Shown here one piece after another: positions 41,713-49,728 of a stretch of 64,000 bases of DNA. The notes under the pieces were generated by a model, which worked only from the letters and a program-made list of their open reading frames with translations, was not told where the DNA came from and ran no database searches. Position 1 is the stretch's first letter, and each line of letters opens with the position of its first letter. Both the position numbers and the translations under genes were made by a program. Source of the DNA: Verrucomicrobiaceae bacterium (lineage in GTDB: Bacteria > Verrucomicrobiota > Verrucomicrobiia > Verrucomicrobiales > Verrucomicrobiaceae); contig JAIXOU010000020.1 of assembly GCA_027486585.1 (NCBI GenBank), forward strand, positions 1-64,000, in the 5' to 3' direction.

Positions 41713-42477
41713 ATGACCGCCAAAATAACCGTCCGCGACCTGACCATGGCCTATGGCGACCTGGTGGTCATGCACGACCTGAATTTCGAGATCCAAGACA
41801 AAGACATCTTTGTCATCATGGGTGGCAGCGGTTGTGGCAAAAGCACCCTTTTGCGCCATCTGATCGGCCTGCAGGAACCAGCGAAAGGCAGCATCTTCTA
41901 TGGCGAGGAAGATTTCACCGCCAGCAATCCAGATGAACGCAGTGCCTTCATACGGCGCTTTGGTGTCATGTATCAGTCTGGCGCATTGTGGTCATCGCTA
42001 ACGCTCGGCGAAAACATCTCCATGCCTTTGGAAGAGTCTGGCAAAATGAATGCGGCGAGCGTGCGCGACCTCGTAGCTTATAAACTGGCACTGGTAGGTC
42101 TTTCCGGCTTTGAGGATTTTTATCCGGCACAGATCAGTGGCGGCATGAAGAAGCGAGCAGCCATCGCACGGGCCATGGCACTGGACCCGGACATCCTATT
42201 TCTAGATGAACCCAGCTCGGGCCTTGATCCACTCAGCTCCCGCCGCCTAGACGACCTGATCCTCGGCCTGCGGGACAGTCAGGGCTCCACCATCGTCATC
42301 GTCACGCACGAACTGGCCAGTATCTTCAGTATCGGCACCAAAGCTCTCTTTCTCGACACCGCTACGAAAACGCAGGGAGCCATCGGCCCGCCGTGTGAAT
42401 TGCGTGAACATTCGGAGAACCCAGCCGTGCGGCGCTTTCTCAATCGCGGCGACACCCCCGAATCAAAATCGTCATGA
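41713..42477 (+). CDS. mlaF: MlaF-type ABC ATPase (254 aa)
   Basis: Walker A IMGGSGCGKSTLLRHL, Q-loop MYQSGALWSSLTLGENISMPLEE (the MlaF form), signature ISGGMKKRAAIARAM, Walker B LFLDEPSSGLDPLSSRRLD and switch IVTHELAS. These are the MlaF hallmarks, including the MKKR replacement. It overlaps mlaD by 4 bp (ATGA). Confidence 0.93.
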   Translation: MTAKITVRDLTMAYGDLVVMHDLNFEIQDKDIFVIMGGSGCGKSTLLRHLIGLQEPAKGSIFYGEEDFTASNPDERSAFIRRFGVMYQSGALWSSLTLGENISMPLEESGKMNAASVRDLVAYKLALVGLSGFEDFYPAQISGGMKKRAAIARAMALDPDILFLDEPSSGLDPLSSRRLDDLILGLRDSQGSTIVIVTHELASIFSIGTKALFLDTATKTQGAIGPPCELREHSENPAVRRFLNRGDTPESKSS

Positions 42478-43484
42478 GTAAACAAGCCAGCCCCACACTC
42501 ATCGGCTTATTCACCCTCATGGGGCTACTACTCGGCGGTACCGCGCTCGTGCTTTTTGGTGCGGGTAAGTTTTTCGAAAAGACCAGCTATATTCAACTCT
42601 ACTTTGAAAAGAGTGCAGATGGGTTGCTGGTCGGCTCTGAGGTGCGCTTTGGCGGCGTGCCCATCGGGCGCGTCAGGTCCATCAAGGTGATCATCGACGA
42701 GGACCTGAACCGTCGAATCATTCCCGTGCTCATCGAGTTGTCGGAGAAGGAATTGCGCGGCGTTAGTTCGACATCAGGTGGCGGCATCGACCTATCGACC
42801 GAGACCGGCGTCATGAAAGCCGTGGCCGATGGGCTGCGCGCACGCATGAAACAGCAAAGCTTCGTGACCGGCCAGCTCACCATCGAGTTTGACATCTCGC
42901 CAGATGCCAAGGTGCTGGACTTTAAGTCGCAAGTGAAGTCCCCCTACCCCGTGGTGCCCAGCATCGGCACGGAACTCGATGCACTGCTCGCAAGCATCCA
43001 AGAGGGGATAAAAAAACTCGATGGGATCGACCTCGCGGGCCTAGTAAAGGAACTGCAAGGCACGCTGGCAGGGGCAAAGACGCAGATCAGCGCGATGAAG
43101 ATGAAGGAGATCAACGACAACCTCGTCGTCATCACGGACAACGTCCGCGTGCTCACCGGCAATTCAAAACTCTCCACCGCCATCGACAATATGAATGCGG
43201 CGATGGCGAGCTTTGATAGCTTCGCTAAAAAGGCTGATACTGGGGTTGATCGCGTGCTGGAGGACTTCAAGAAAGCTATCCAGCAAGCGTCCACCGCGCT
43301 GGCTAAACTTGAAGAAGCATCCACTGAAATCTCCAAAGTCACCAACCCGCGCGCGCCTGTTTTGATGCGCCTGCAAAACGTCTTGGAAGAGGCTGAACGA
43401 GCTTCACGAGCCATCAAAGAACTCGCCAATGACCTCCAACAAAACCCGAACGCCCTTCTGCTCGGTAAAGACAACAAACCATGA
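42474..43484 (+). CDS. mlaD: MlaD/MCE-domain protein (336 aa)
   Basis: One N-terminal helix (IGLFTLMGLLLGGTALVLFG) and an MCE domain (SYIQLYFEKSADGLLVGSEVRFGGVPIGRVRSI, with the typical GxxVxFxGxxxGxV). A long C-terminal helical tail (NLVVITDNVRVLTGNSKLST ...) follows, as in PqiB/YebT or longer MlaD types. The protein ferries lipid across the periplasm. Overlaps its neighbours by ATGA on both sides. Confidence 0.92.
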   Translation: MSKQASPTLIGLFTLMGLLLGGTALVLFGAGKFFEKTSYIQLYFEKSADGLLVGSEVRFGGVPIGRVRSIKVIIDEDLNRRIIPVLIELSEKELRGVSSTSGGGIDLSTETGVMKAVADGLRARMKQQSFVTGQLTIEFDISPDAKVLDFKSQVKSPYPVVPSIGTELDALLASIQEGIKKLDGIDLAGLVKELQGTLAGAKTQISAMKMKEINDNLVVITDNVRVLTGNSKLSTAIDNMNAAMASFDSFAKKADTGVDRVLEDFKKAIQQASTALAKLEEASTEISKVTNPRAPVLMRLQNVLEEAERASRAIKELANDLQQNPNALLLGKDNKP

Positions 43485-44056
43485 ACTGCCCCTCAATCTC
43501 CGCCTTTGCTCTGCTGGCGCTCACAGCTTGCAGCACGTTCAAGCCTGTCAAGGATAGCGCTGTTCATCACCTTTTGGAGCCTCTGATTCCTCAGCGTGCA
43601 CTCACTTACGCGACACCTGCCATTGCGATCAATCGCCCTTCCATTCCCAGCTATTTAGACCGCATGCAACTCGTCACGCGCAAAGAAGGCCAGCTCGTAA
43701 GAAGCCGTCTTCACTTATGGGCTGAATCGCTTGATGTAGCCATATCACGCGTCTTAGCGATCAACCTGAGCCGTCTCACAGGCTCCATGAACATTCAGCC
43801 TGTGGAGAGCTTCACGACGCTGGATTACGATCAACTCCTCGAAGTAAAGATCACGCAGTTTGAGCCCGAAACTGCGAATCAAATGGTCCTCCAAGGCACA
43901 TGGAAACTCCAGGCGGTTTCGGGCAAGGAGACGCGCTCACATTTTTTCCGCATCATCGTACCGATCCCCAGCATTAAACCAGCCATGAACGCACGAGTCA
44001 CCTCAATGAATGAAGCCTTGGTCGATCTATCTCAGCAGATTGCACGTCAACGATAG
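43481..44056 (+). CDS. PqiC-like ABC transport auxiliary lipoprotein (191 aa)
   Basis: A lipoprotein signal with lipobox ALTACS, then the DUF330/ABC_trans_aux pattern: AIAINRPSIPSYLDRMQLVTR (the PxYLDR motif) and LHLWAESLDVAISRVLAINL. PqiC-type lipoproteins link MCE proteins to the outer membrane. It completes a four-gene Mla/Pqi-type set. The convergent PRC-barrel gene ends 6 nt downstream. Confidence 0.9.
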   Translation: MNCPSISAFALLALTACSTFKPVKDSAVHHLLEPLIPQRALTYATPAIAINRPSIPSYLDRMQLVTRKEGQLVRSRLHLWAESLDVAISRVLAINLSRLTGSMNIQPVESFTTLDYDQLLEVKITQFEPETANQMVLQGTWKLQAVSGKETRSHFFRIIVPIPSIKPAMNARVTSMNEALVDLSQQIARQR

Positions 44057-44062
44057 TTTGGT

Positions 44063-44806
44063 CTAATCAAGCCAGTAGCCAGGGCGATCGTAGTGCTTAT
44101 GCAGACCGATCTCATAGTCCCGTGACGGCAGGCTATCCTTAGTAAATTCGGGAGACTCCCTGATCTCTGCGCAAGATAGAGTGATCGAAACATTTAAATC
44201 CTTCCAATTCGCGCTTTTGACCCATTCAGGCGATATAAGAACTTTTTTACCAGGCAGCCAATTCCGAGTCGCGATCACGAGATAGCGGATGGCCCAGGTT
44301 TCATCGTCGATGATGAAATCATCAATGTGTCCTATCTCGCCGTCGATTGCCAAAATGTTGTAACCAGTGACATCCTGACTGCTGCGCAGGTGTGGATCCC
44401 AAGTCCGCTCATTGTTAGCAGGAAAGTCGATTTGTTCATGGTCACGCTGGATAGTGGGATAGTTTCCCCACATGTCCGTACCACTCCAGTAATTTGGCCA
44501 GCCATAGTAGCCGTAGTAATCTTCTTCGTATTGGCGAGAGACGGATTTGTCGGTGTCCAATGAGGGTGATTCCTGAATCTGCTTTTTAGTCAGATTCACA
44601 ACAATCTTTCCCTCATCAGACATAACACCGACAAGCGCATACGGTGAGAGTAAAACCTGATGGCTAGCCAGCCAATTGCCCGTGTCAGCCACCAGATAAC
44701 GCACTGTCCAGTGCCGATCATCGAAGTAAAATTCTCGGGCTTTGCCAATGTGGCCGTCGAGGCATTCAAGCCGATAGCCTTTGAGTGATTTAGCAGAGTT
44801 TAACAT
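44063..44806 (-). CDS. Double PRC-barrel domain protein (247 aa)
   Basis: Two PRC-barrel units, each beginning with (L)KGYRLECLDGHIGKAREFYFDDRHWTVRYLV and VTGYNILAIDGEIGHIDDFI with DDETWAIRYLVIATRNWLPGKKVL. The Gly-x-Ile-Gly and W-x-I/VRYLV cores are classic. PRC domains in bacteria are RNA-binding or stress-associated modules. It is the last gene of the CsbD-YXWGXW-dodecin operon. Confidence 0.9.
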   Translation of the reverse strand: MLNSAKSLKGYRLECLDGHIGKAREFYFDDRHWTVRYLVADTGNWLASHQVLLSPYALVGVMSDEGKIVVNLTKKQIQESPSLDTDKSVSRQYEEDYYGYYGWPNYWSGTDMWGNYPTIQRDHEQIDFPANNERTWDPHLRSSQDVTGYNILAIDGEIGHIDDFIIDDETWAIRYLVIATRNWLPGKKVLISPEWVKSANWKDLNVSITLSCAEIRESPEFTKDSLPSRDYEIGLHKHYDRPGYWLD

Positions 44807-44833
44807 GGAGATGAACTTCTTTGGTAAGGTTAA

Positions 44834-45013
44834 TCATGCATCCGAGACGAGCACTGGCGTGACTCGAAATTCAGCACTGTTGAGTGCTTTCTCCCAGATG
44901 GCGAAGTCAGCGATGATATCGATCAGATTAAAGATGGCCGAGGCTTCAAGCACGAGTTGATTGATGTCCTCCGTGCTCTGGGGATCGGAAAGTTTGTTTT
45001 GGATAGGAATCAT
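44834..45013 (-). CDS. Small protein of unknown function (59 aa)
   Basis: MIPIQNKLSDPQSTEDINQL is followed by VLEASAIFNLIDIIADFAIW and EKALNSAEFRVTPVLVSDA. The ORF overlaps dodecin by 4 bp (ATGA), which supports translation. The helix VLEASAIFNLIDIIADFAIW looks amphipathic or membrane-proximal. No family recognised. Confidence 0.65.
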   Translation of the reverse strand: MIPIQNKLSDPQSTEDINQLVLEASAIFNLIDIIADFAIWEKALNSAEFRVTPVLVSDA

Positions 45014-45249
45014 GAGTCCTCCACGTTGAAGCCAACTTTCAGTGTCACCTGCCAGCGATCGACTTTTCCTTGCTCAATGCTGCCGCGCGTCTCGATGACT
45101 TGGAACCACTTCAAATTCTTAACCGTCTTGTCGGCACGTTTAATGGCTTTTTGGACAGCGTCCTCCATTGATGTTTTGGAGGTGCCGGTGAGTTCGATGA
45201 GTTTATAGACTTGGTCTTTAATGTTAGTGATGGTGGGCATATCATTCAT
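45010..45249 (-). CDS. Dodecin family flavin-binding protein (79 aa)
   Basis: YKLIELTGTSKTSMEDAVQKAIKRADKTVKNLKWFQVIETRGSI, then GKVDRWQVTLKVGFNVED, matches dodecin closely (the W residues that stack on flavin are WFQVIET and RWQV). Dodecamers store and protect riboflavin/FMN. The start ATG 45249 overlaps the upstream stop (ATGA). Confidence 0.92.
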   Translation of the reverse strand: MNDMPTITNIKDQVYKLIELTGTSKTSMEDAVQKAIKRADKTVKNLKWFQVIETRGSIEQGKVDRWQVTLKVGFNVEDS

Positions 45250-46883
45250 GGCTTGGATTTAATTTGCGGGTTTTGTCCGTCGCTGGACTTGGTCTTGCCT
45301 TGGCTTTTTTGAGGCTTGGGGACATCTGGGGCCGAAGGTTTCGGAACGCGTGGGGCAGGTTTGATCACCTGCGGAGGTCTCGGCACGGGAACGGGCTTGG
45401 GTGGTGCTATTTTTGGTATTACCGCCTTTGGCTTTTCAGGCGCGGGGCGTGGCTTCGGAGGTGTGATTTGTGGCACCTTCTCTCGTTCACGAACCTTTGG
45501 CTCGACTGCAACGGGTGGCCGAATTTCACTGCGTGGCAATTGCGGTACCTCTACCTTGTTTCTGCCGCCACGATTCGGTATGCCAGGTGTTGATTGTGGA
45601 ATGACTGGGCGACTTGGCTTTTCAATATCCTTGCCTTTTGGGCTCCCCGTAGGGGGACGATCTTCTGGACGAATCTGACGCTCTGGAAACCCAGGCGGCA
45701 GGTCTGGACGCATTGGCTTCTCAGGTCCCTTATTCTTTCGTGTATCGACGGGTGGACGGTCATCCTGGCGCATCGGCTTTTCAGTGACCCCAGGTGGCAG
45801 CACTGGAGTGGTTGTTTTCTCCGACCCCTTCTCTTTTGGCTTCGACTGACGATCAGCCGGCAACATAGGACGGCCTTCCGTGCTGCGCTCCTCACCGACG
45901 GAGACTTTGTCGGTGACTTTTCTAAAAGTGTTCGCAGGTGGCAGTTTATCCGGTGCCTTCTTTTTGCTTTTCATTCCAGCACGCATCGCCGCGATCTCAT
46001 CCTGCGTGCCTGCATTTTTCCAGCCGTGATTCACTTCGACACGCTCCACTTTATCGCGAAGCTTTTTGGGAGATGAGGCGGATCGACCAGTGAATGGCAG
46101 AGCCAGCACGCTCATCGAGTCACCTTCAATGCGGGACCTTAAAAACTCGGGGGATTGCCTTTGCAATTCACCTCCGTGATCTTGACGGCGATCAAGCCTG
46201 AAGCGCTGGATGGGTTCATTACTTTGGCGCAACTGCTGGTCATAAACAGGTCCTCCGTTAAAGACCACGTTGTTGACGTAGCTGATGTTGGTGATGTTCG
46301 TTGTTTGATGAATGATCGAAACATTCCTGCTCTGGTCGATGAAGACGGAGTTTAGACGATGAACTCCAAAGTTTTGATTTTCAACAAAGCGATAATGACT
46401 TGGCCCGATGTCATAGTAGTCGTCCACCCATGCACTCAGACCAATGGCTTGAAATAGCCGAGCCTCCGGTGGTAAGGGTGCCCACCCAACATACTGCGGA
46501 CTACGCCGCCATGAAACCCAGCCTGGCCCCCATTCCGTTCCAGGCACCCACACCCAACCGACCTGACTGACATCTACCCAACGTCCGTAGTGATATACGG
46601 CCCAACCAAAAGGTTCGTTAGAGTCCCAAGTCCAACCTGCGTCGGTATAGACCCAGCGGCCGTCACTGTAAGGACGCCAGTCCGAACCAACGTCGCGCGG
46701 CTGCCAGCAGTAACCGTAGCCGCCAACCTCACGCCAATCACCGTGCGGTTGAAGATTATCATAAAAAAAATCCACTGACACGGCTTCACGAGCGTGCCCA
46801 CAGGTGGCGGCGACACTCATAAAAAGGGCCGTGGTAAAAATGATAAAAAGGAGTTTCATAAAGTATTTAAGGTTGATTCGCAT
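45246..46883 (-). CDS. Secreted YXWGXW/DUF6600 protein with Pro-rich tail (545 aa)
   Basis: A signal peptide (KLLFIIFTTALFMSVAATCG) is followed by aromatic repeats DWRPYSDGRWVYTDAGWTWDS, EPFGWAVYHYGRWVD, GWVWVPGTEWGPGWVSWR and YVGWAPLPPEA, the YXWGXW signature. A long Pro/Lys/Arg/Glu-rich tail with RPEDRPPTG-like blocks follows. Probably an envelope or surface scaffold; in family members the role is unknown. The start may be 46883 or 46859. It is downstream of CsbD in the operon. Confidence 0.85.
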   Translation of the reverse strand: MRINLKYFMKLLFIIFTTALFMSVAATCGHAREAVSVDFFYDNLQPHGDWREVGGYGYCWQPRDVGSDWRPYSDGRWVYTDAGWTWDSNEPFGWAVYHYGRWVDVSQVGWVWVPGTEWGPGWVSWRRSPQYVGWAPLPPEARLFQAIGLSAWVDDYYDIGPSHYRFVENQNFGVHRLNSVFIDQSRNVSIIHQTTNITNISYVNNVVFNGGPVYDQQLRQSNEPIQRFRLDRRQDHGGELQRQSPEFLRSRIEGDSMSVLALPFTGRSASSPKKLRDKVERVEVNHGWKNAGTQDEIAAMRAGMKSKKKAPDKLPPANTFRKVTDKVSVGEERSTEGRPMLPADRQSKPKEKGSEKTTTPVLPPGVTEKPMRQDDRPPVDTRKNKGPEKPMRPDLPPGFPERQIRPEDRPPTGSPKGKDIEKPSRPVIPQSTPGIPNRGGRNKVEVPQLPRSEIRPPVAVEPKVREREKVPQITPPKPRPAPEKPKAVIPKIAPPKPVPVPRPPQVIKPAPRVPKPSAPDVPKPQKSQGKTKSSDGQNPQIKSKP

Positions 46884-46899
46884 GATCGCTAACCACGAC

Positions 46900-47115
46900 T
46901 CATGGGATTGCTCTTTTGCTCAAGGCAGCACGACACTCCTTGATAGCGATTTCAACGACTTCCCGACTTTCTCCAGTCCGCTTCTGGATGCGTCCTAACA
47001 GTTCGTCTTGCTTGCCTTCGATGAGCTGGAGATCATCGTCCGTGAGCTTGGCCCACTTTTGCTTGAGGCTACCTTTGATGATGTTCCAGTCGCCCTTGAT
47101 TTCGAATGTTGTCAT
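46900..47115 (-). CDS. csbD: CsbD-family stress protein, second copy (71 aa)
   Basis: MTTFEIKGDWNIIKGSLKQK, then WAKLTDDDLQLIEGKQDELLGRIQKRTG: a close paralogue of the gene at 10128. The C-terminus differs (ESREVVEIAIKECRAALSK). First gene of a five-gene leftward operon with a palindrome 35 nt upstream. Confidence 0.93.
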   Translation of the reverse strand: MTTFEIKGDWNIIKGSLKQKWAKLTDDDLQLIEGKQDELLGRIQKRTGESREVVEIAIKECRAALSKRAIP

Positions 47116-47150
47116 AGGCCTCCACTTTGCCCATGGCCTGAAACGCTGCC

Positions 47151-47166
47151 ATGGGGTGTATCCCTA
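47151..47166 (-). promoter_or_regulatory. Stress palindrome, second csbD operon
   Basis: Gene-sense TAGGGATACACCCCAT followed by GGCAGCG; 35 nt before ATG 47115. Confidence 0.75.
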
Positions 47167-47186
47167 GTTAAACAGCCTGCACCGAA

Positions 47187-47909
47187 CTATTTGAGACTTG
47201 TTAGAGTCAACTCGGCATCGGTAAACGTCACGTCATGCTTGAGCTTTGAACCATCAAGCTCAGTGACAGTATTAGACCTCAGATCGGTCACGGTCAGGCC
47301 CAATGGGACATAGCGGCCAATGTCATCTGTAACCACACGCCCAGAATCAATGCGCCGTATCACTTTGCCTACAGCATTATGCTTCTCAATTCGTAATGGC
47401 ACAAGGCGCTGAACGTCCACCCAAGTGCGGGCGATTGTGTAATTGGAAGCGTCGCTTTTTCCAGGCTTTGATTCCAGGATCTGACAACTAATGCGATTCA
47501 CGAATCCCACTCCCACAAGGGCTTGATTTGGCCAGGCGAAGAAGTTATCGAGCACATCGGCACAAAGTAAGTCACTACCGAAAAGCGCCTCATTCATGTC
47601 AATCTTACGCAGCGATTCTGGCGGAACAAAAACGGTGCCGGTGGCGGCCTGATTGCCGATTTTCTTCAGCAACACGGATTCACCGAGGCGCTCTTTAGGC
47701 CAGAGGACTTGATACAGAACCTCGGTGGATTTGGCAGTCCGGCGTTGTTTGATCTGAAGTTGCAGGGTGAGTCCTTTGGTCAACATTTTCAGACGCACAA
47801 GAGATGAGCCATCTTGCTGCAATGCGCTTAGTTTGGCAGCTAGATCAATGGCTGTGTCGGCGGCATTGACGGAAAGAGCAAAGGCAAATAGGGCAAGGAT
47901 AGTCTTCAT
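47187..47909 (-). CDS. LolA-like outer membrane lipoprotein-sorting protein (240 aa)
   Basis: A signal peptide (KTILALFAFALSVNAAD) is followed by an LolA-type barrel: SSLVRLKMLTKG, WPKERLGESVLLKK, TVFVPPESLRKIDMNEALFGSDLLCADVLDNFF, then SNYTIARTWVDVQRLVPLRIEKHN. This fits the LolA_like family PF17131, whose fold resembles LppX/LprG lipid carriers. It is the last gene of the PKS operon, after the ABC permease. I infer transport of the polyketide lipid to the outer membrane. Confidence 0.82.
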   Translation of the reverse strand: MKTILALFAFALSVNAADTAIDLAAKLSALQQDGSSLVRLKMLTKGLTLQLQIKQRRTAKSTEVLYQVLWPKERLGESVLLKKIGNQAATGTVFVPPESLRKIDMNEALFGSDLLCADVLDNFFAWPNQALVGVGFVNRISCQILESKPGKSDASNYTIARTWVDVQRLVPLRIEKHNAVGKVIRRIDSGRVVTDDIGRYVPLGLTVTDLRSNTVTELDGSKLKHDVTFTDAELTLTSLK

Positions 47910-47923
47910 AATAATTCATTCGT

Positions 47924-49039
47924 TCAACCTTGCAGTGCGAGCGCCGGAGTGATGCGCGAGCTGCGCCAGGCGGGGTAGAGGCCGCTCAGCACACCGACAA
48001 CAACCGCGATGACAATCGAAGAAAGCAGCAGACCGATACCAAGGTCAGGCTCCAACAAGCCACGAATGGCCTCGGTCTTTTGGAGCATCTTGATTCCCGC
48101 GACGCCAATGATCACTCCTGCAACACCGCCGAGGAAGCCAAGCAGCGCAGACTCCCACAGTACCATGCGCACAATGCGACTTGGCTTCCAACCAAGCGCG
48201 AGCAGCACGCTGATCTCTTGTTTGCGCTCAAAGACTGTCATGAGCATCGTGTTCATGACGCCCAGCACACCAACGAGCACGGCCAACAGCGAGGTTCCCC
48301 AACTCATAGCTTTCACCATGCGGAAGCTCTGGCTGTTGCTCAAATGATCTCCCGCAGCTAACGCCGTCACATCTGGGGCCGAACGGACGATTTCAGTGCA
48401 GAGCTGCTTTAGCTCAGCCTCGCTGGTGCCTGGGGTGACGCGCACGTCGATGACATTGATCCGGCCCTGCTCGCCCATGATTTCTTGCAGCAAGGGTAGC
48501 GCGAGAACAGCCGAGCCGTTCTCTACCACCGCTCCGCCATCGACGATGCCAACGACGGTCAGCTCTGCGGCCTCGATTTGCAGCGGGTCGCCGACTTTTT
48601 TCTTGAGCGCATCTGCCGCCGTCTGCCCGAGCACCACAGCCTGCTCTTTGGCATCGAGCGGCATTCGGCCTGAGATCAGCTTGAGATTCTTCCACGCGTA
48701 GCCGTCCCATTGACGGCCAGAGAGCATCATCATCTGCGAGCTTTCGATGCTCAGTAATTCTACAAACTGCGAGCTGATGGCCGCCACGTGCGGGAGCTTC
48801 AAGATCACTGCGGCTACAGCGTCGCTGAATGGCTTGGGTGCCAGCGAGCTGCCCATCTTGCTAACGACAATGTCCGTGCCGCGTGCCTTTAATCCAGTCT
48901 CCCAACTCTTTTCAAAACCACGCGAGATGCCAACAAGCGCCACCACAGCAGCAATACCGATGGAAATGCCCAAGAGGGTGAGTCCAGTGCGGACCGGGCG
49001 TCGCGTAAGACCGCGAACGATGATGAAAAAGAAGGTCAT
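47924..49039 (-). CDS. MacB/LolCE-like ABC permease (371 aa)
   Basis: N-terminal helix VRTGLTLLGISIGIAAVVALVG, large periplasmic domain (GTDIVVSKMGSSLAPKPF), then three helices in FtsX order with VFERKQEISVLLALGWKPSRIVRMVLWESALLGFLGGVAGVIIG. The end is LSGLYPAWRSSRITPALALQG. Overlaps the ATPase gene by ATGA. With the ATPase it should form a LolCDE/MacB-like exporter. Confidence 0.92.
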   Translation of the reverse strand: MTFFFIIVRGLTRRPVRTGLTLLGISIGIAAVVALVGISRGFEKSWETGLKARGTDIVVSKMGSSLAPKPFSDAVAAVILKLPHVAAISSQFVELLSIESSQMMMLSGRQWDGYAWKNLKLISGRMPLDAKEQAVVLGQTAADALKKKVGDPLQIEAAELTVVGIVDGGAVVENGSAVLALPLLQEIMGEQGRINVIDVRVTPGTSEAELKQLCTEIVRSAPDVTALAAGDHLSNSQSFRMVKAMSWGTSLLAVLVGVLGVMNTMLMTVFERKQEISVLLALGWKPSRIVRMVLWESALLGFLGGVAGVIIGVAGIKMLQKTEAIRGLLEPDLGIGLLLSSIVIAVVVGVLSGLYPAWRSSRITPALALQG

Positions 49040-49728
49040 GGTGTGGGTGCGCCATCAAAGACAATGCGCCCGTCCAGCATCCGTAAATTCCGGCCAGCCT
49101 TGCGAGCAATGATCATGTCATGCGTGACCAGCACGAGTGTCATTTTTTGCTCCTCGTGCAGCCGCACAAGAAGATCGAGGATGATCCGCGCGTTCTCGCT
49201 GTCGAGATTGCCCGTGGGTTCATCCGCCAGCAGCACTGACGGTCCATTAGCTAAGCTGCGGGCGATGGCGACACGCTGCCGCTCACCGCCAGAGAGCTTG
49301 GAAGGACAATGCTGCGCTCGATGCTCCAGCCCAACCGACCTCAACAGTGTGAGTGCCCGCCCGCGACGCTCGGAGGCAGGCAGATCGCTTTCGAGCATTG
49401 GGATCTGAATGTTCTCTAGCGCGGTGAAGGTTGGCAGCAGATGAAACGACTGGAAAATGAAGCCTATCTCACGCGCACGATAGGCTGATGGATCATTCAT
49501 CTCTAGCAGTGACTGACCACGATAGAGCAGGCTTCCTGTGCTTGGCTTATCCAGTGCGCCGAGCATTTGCAGCAAGGTTGTTTTGCCACAGCCGCTGCTG
49601 CCGACGATGGAGACAAACTCCCCCTCATCGATGCGGAAATCCACACCGCGCAAAGCCTGCACATGGCCGCCTTCGTATTCCTTTTTCAGCGCCACAGCTT
49701 CATAGACGCAGGTGTTTGAGTTCTTCAT
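49036..49728 (-). CDS. LolD/MacB-like ABC ATPase (230 aa)
   Basis: Start at Met 49728 (MKNSNTCVYEAVALKKEYEG) overlaps the desaturase stop by ATGA; a longer ORF to 49779 is less likely. Walker A IVGSSGCGKTTLLQML, Q-loop FQSFHLL, signature LSGGERQRVAIARSLA, Walker B LLADEPTGNLD, switch LVLVTHDMI. This is the LolD/MacB subfamily, cotranscribed with the permease and the lipid-carrier gene. Confidence 0.92.
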   Translation of the reverse strand: MKNSNTCVYEAVALKKEYEGGHVQALRGVDFRIDEGEFVSIVGSSGCGKTTLLQMLGALDKPSTGSLLYRGQSLLEMNDPSAYRAREIGFIFQSFHLLPTFTALENIQIPMLESDLPASERRGRALTLLRSVGLEHRAQHCPSKLSGGERQRVAIARSLANGPSVLLADEPTGNLDSENARIILDLLVRLHEEQKMTLVLVTHDMIIARKAGRNLRMLDGRIVFDGAPTP

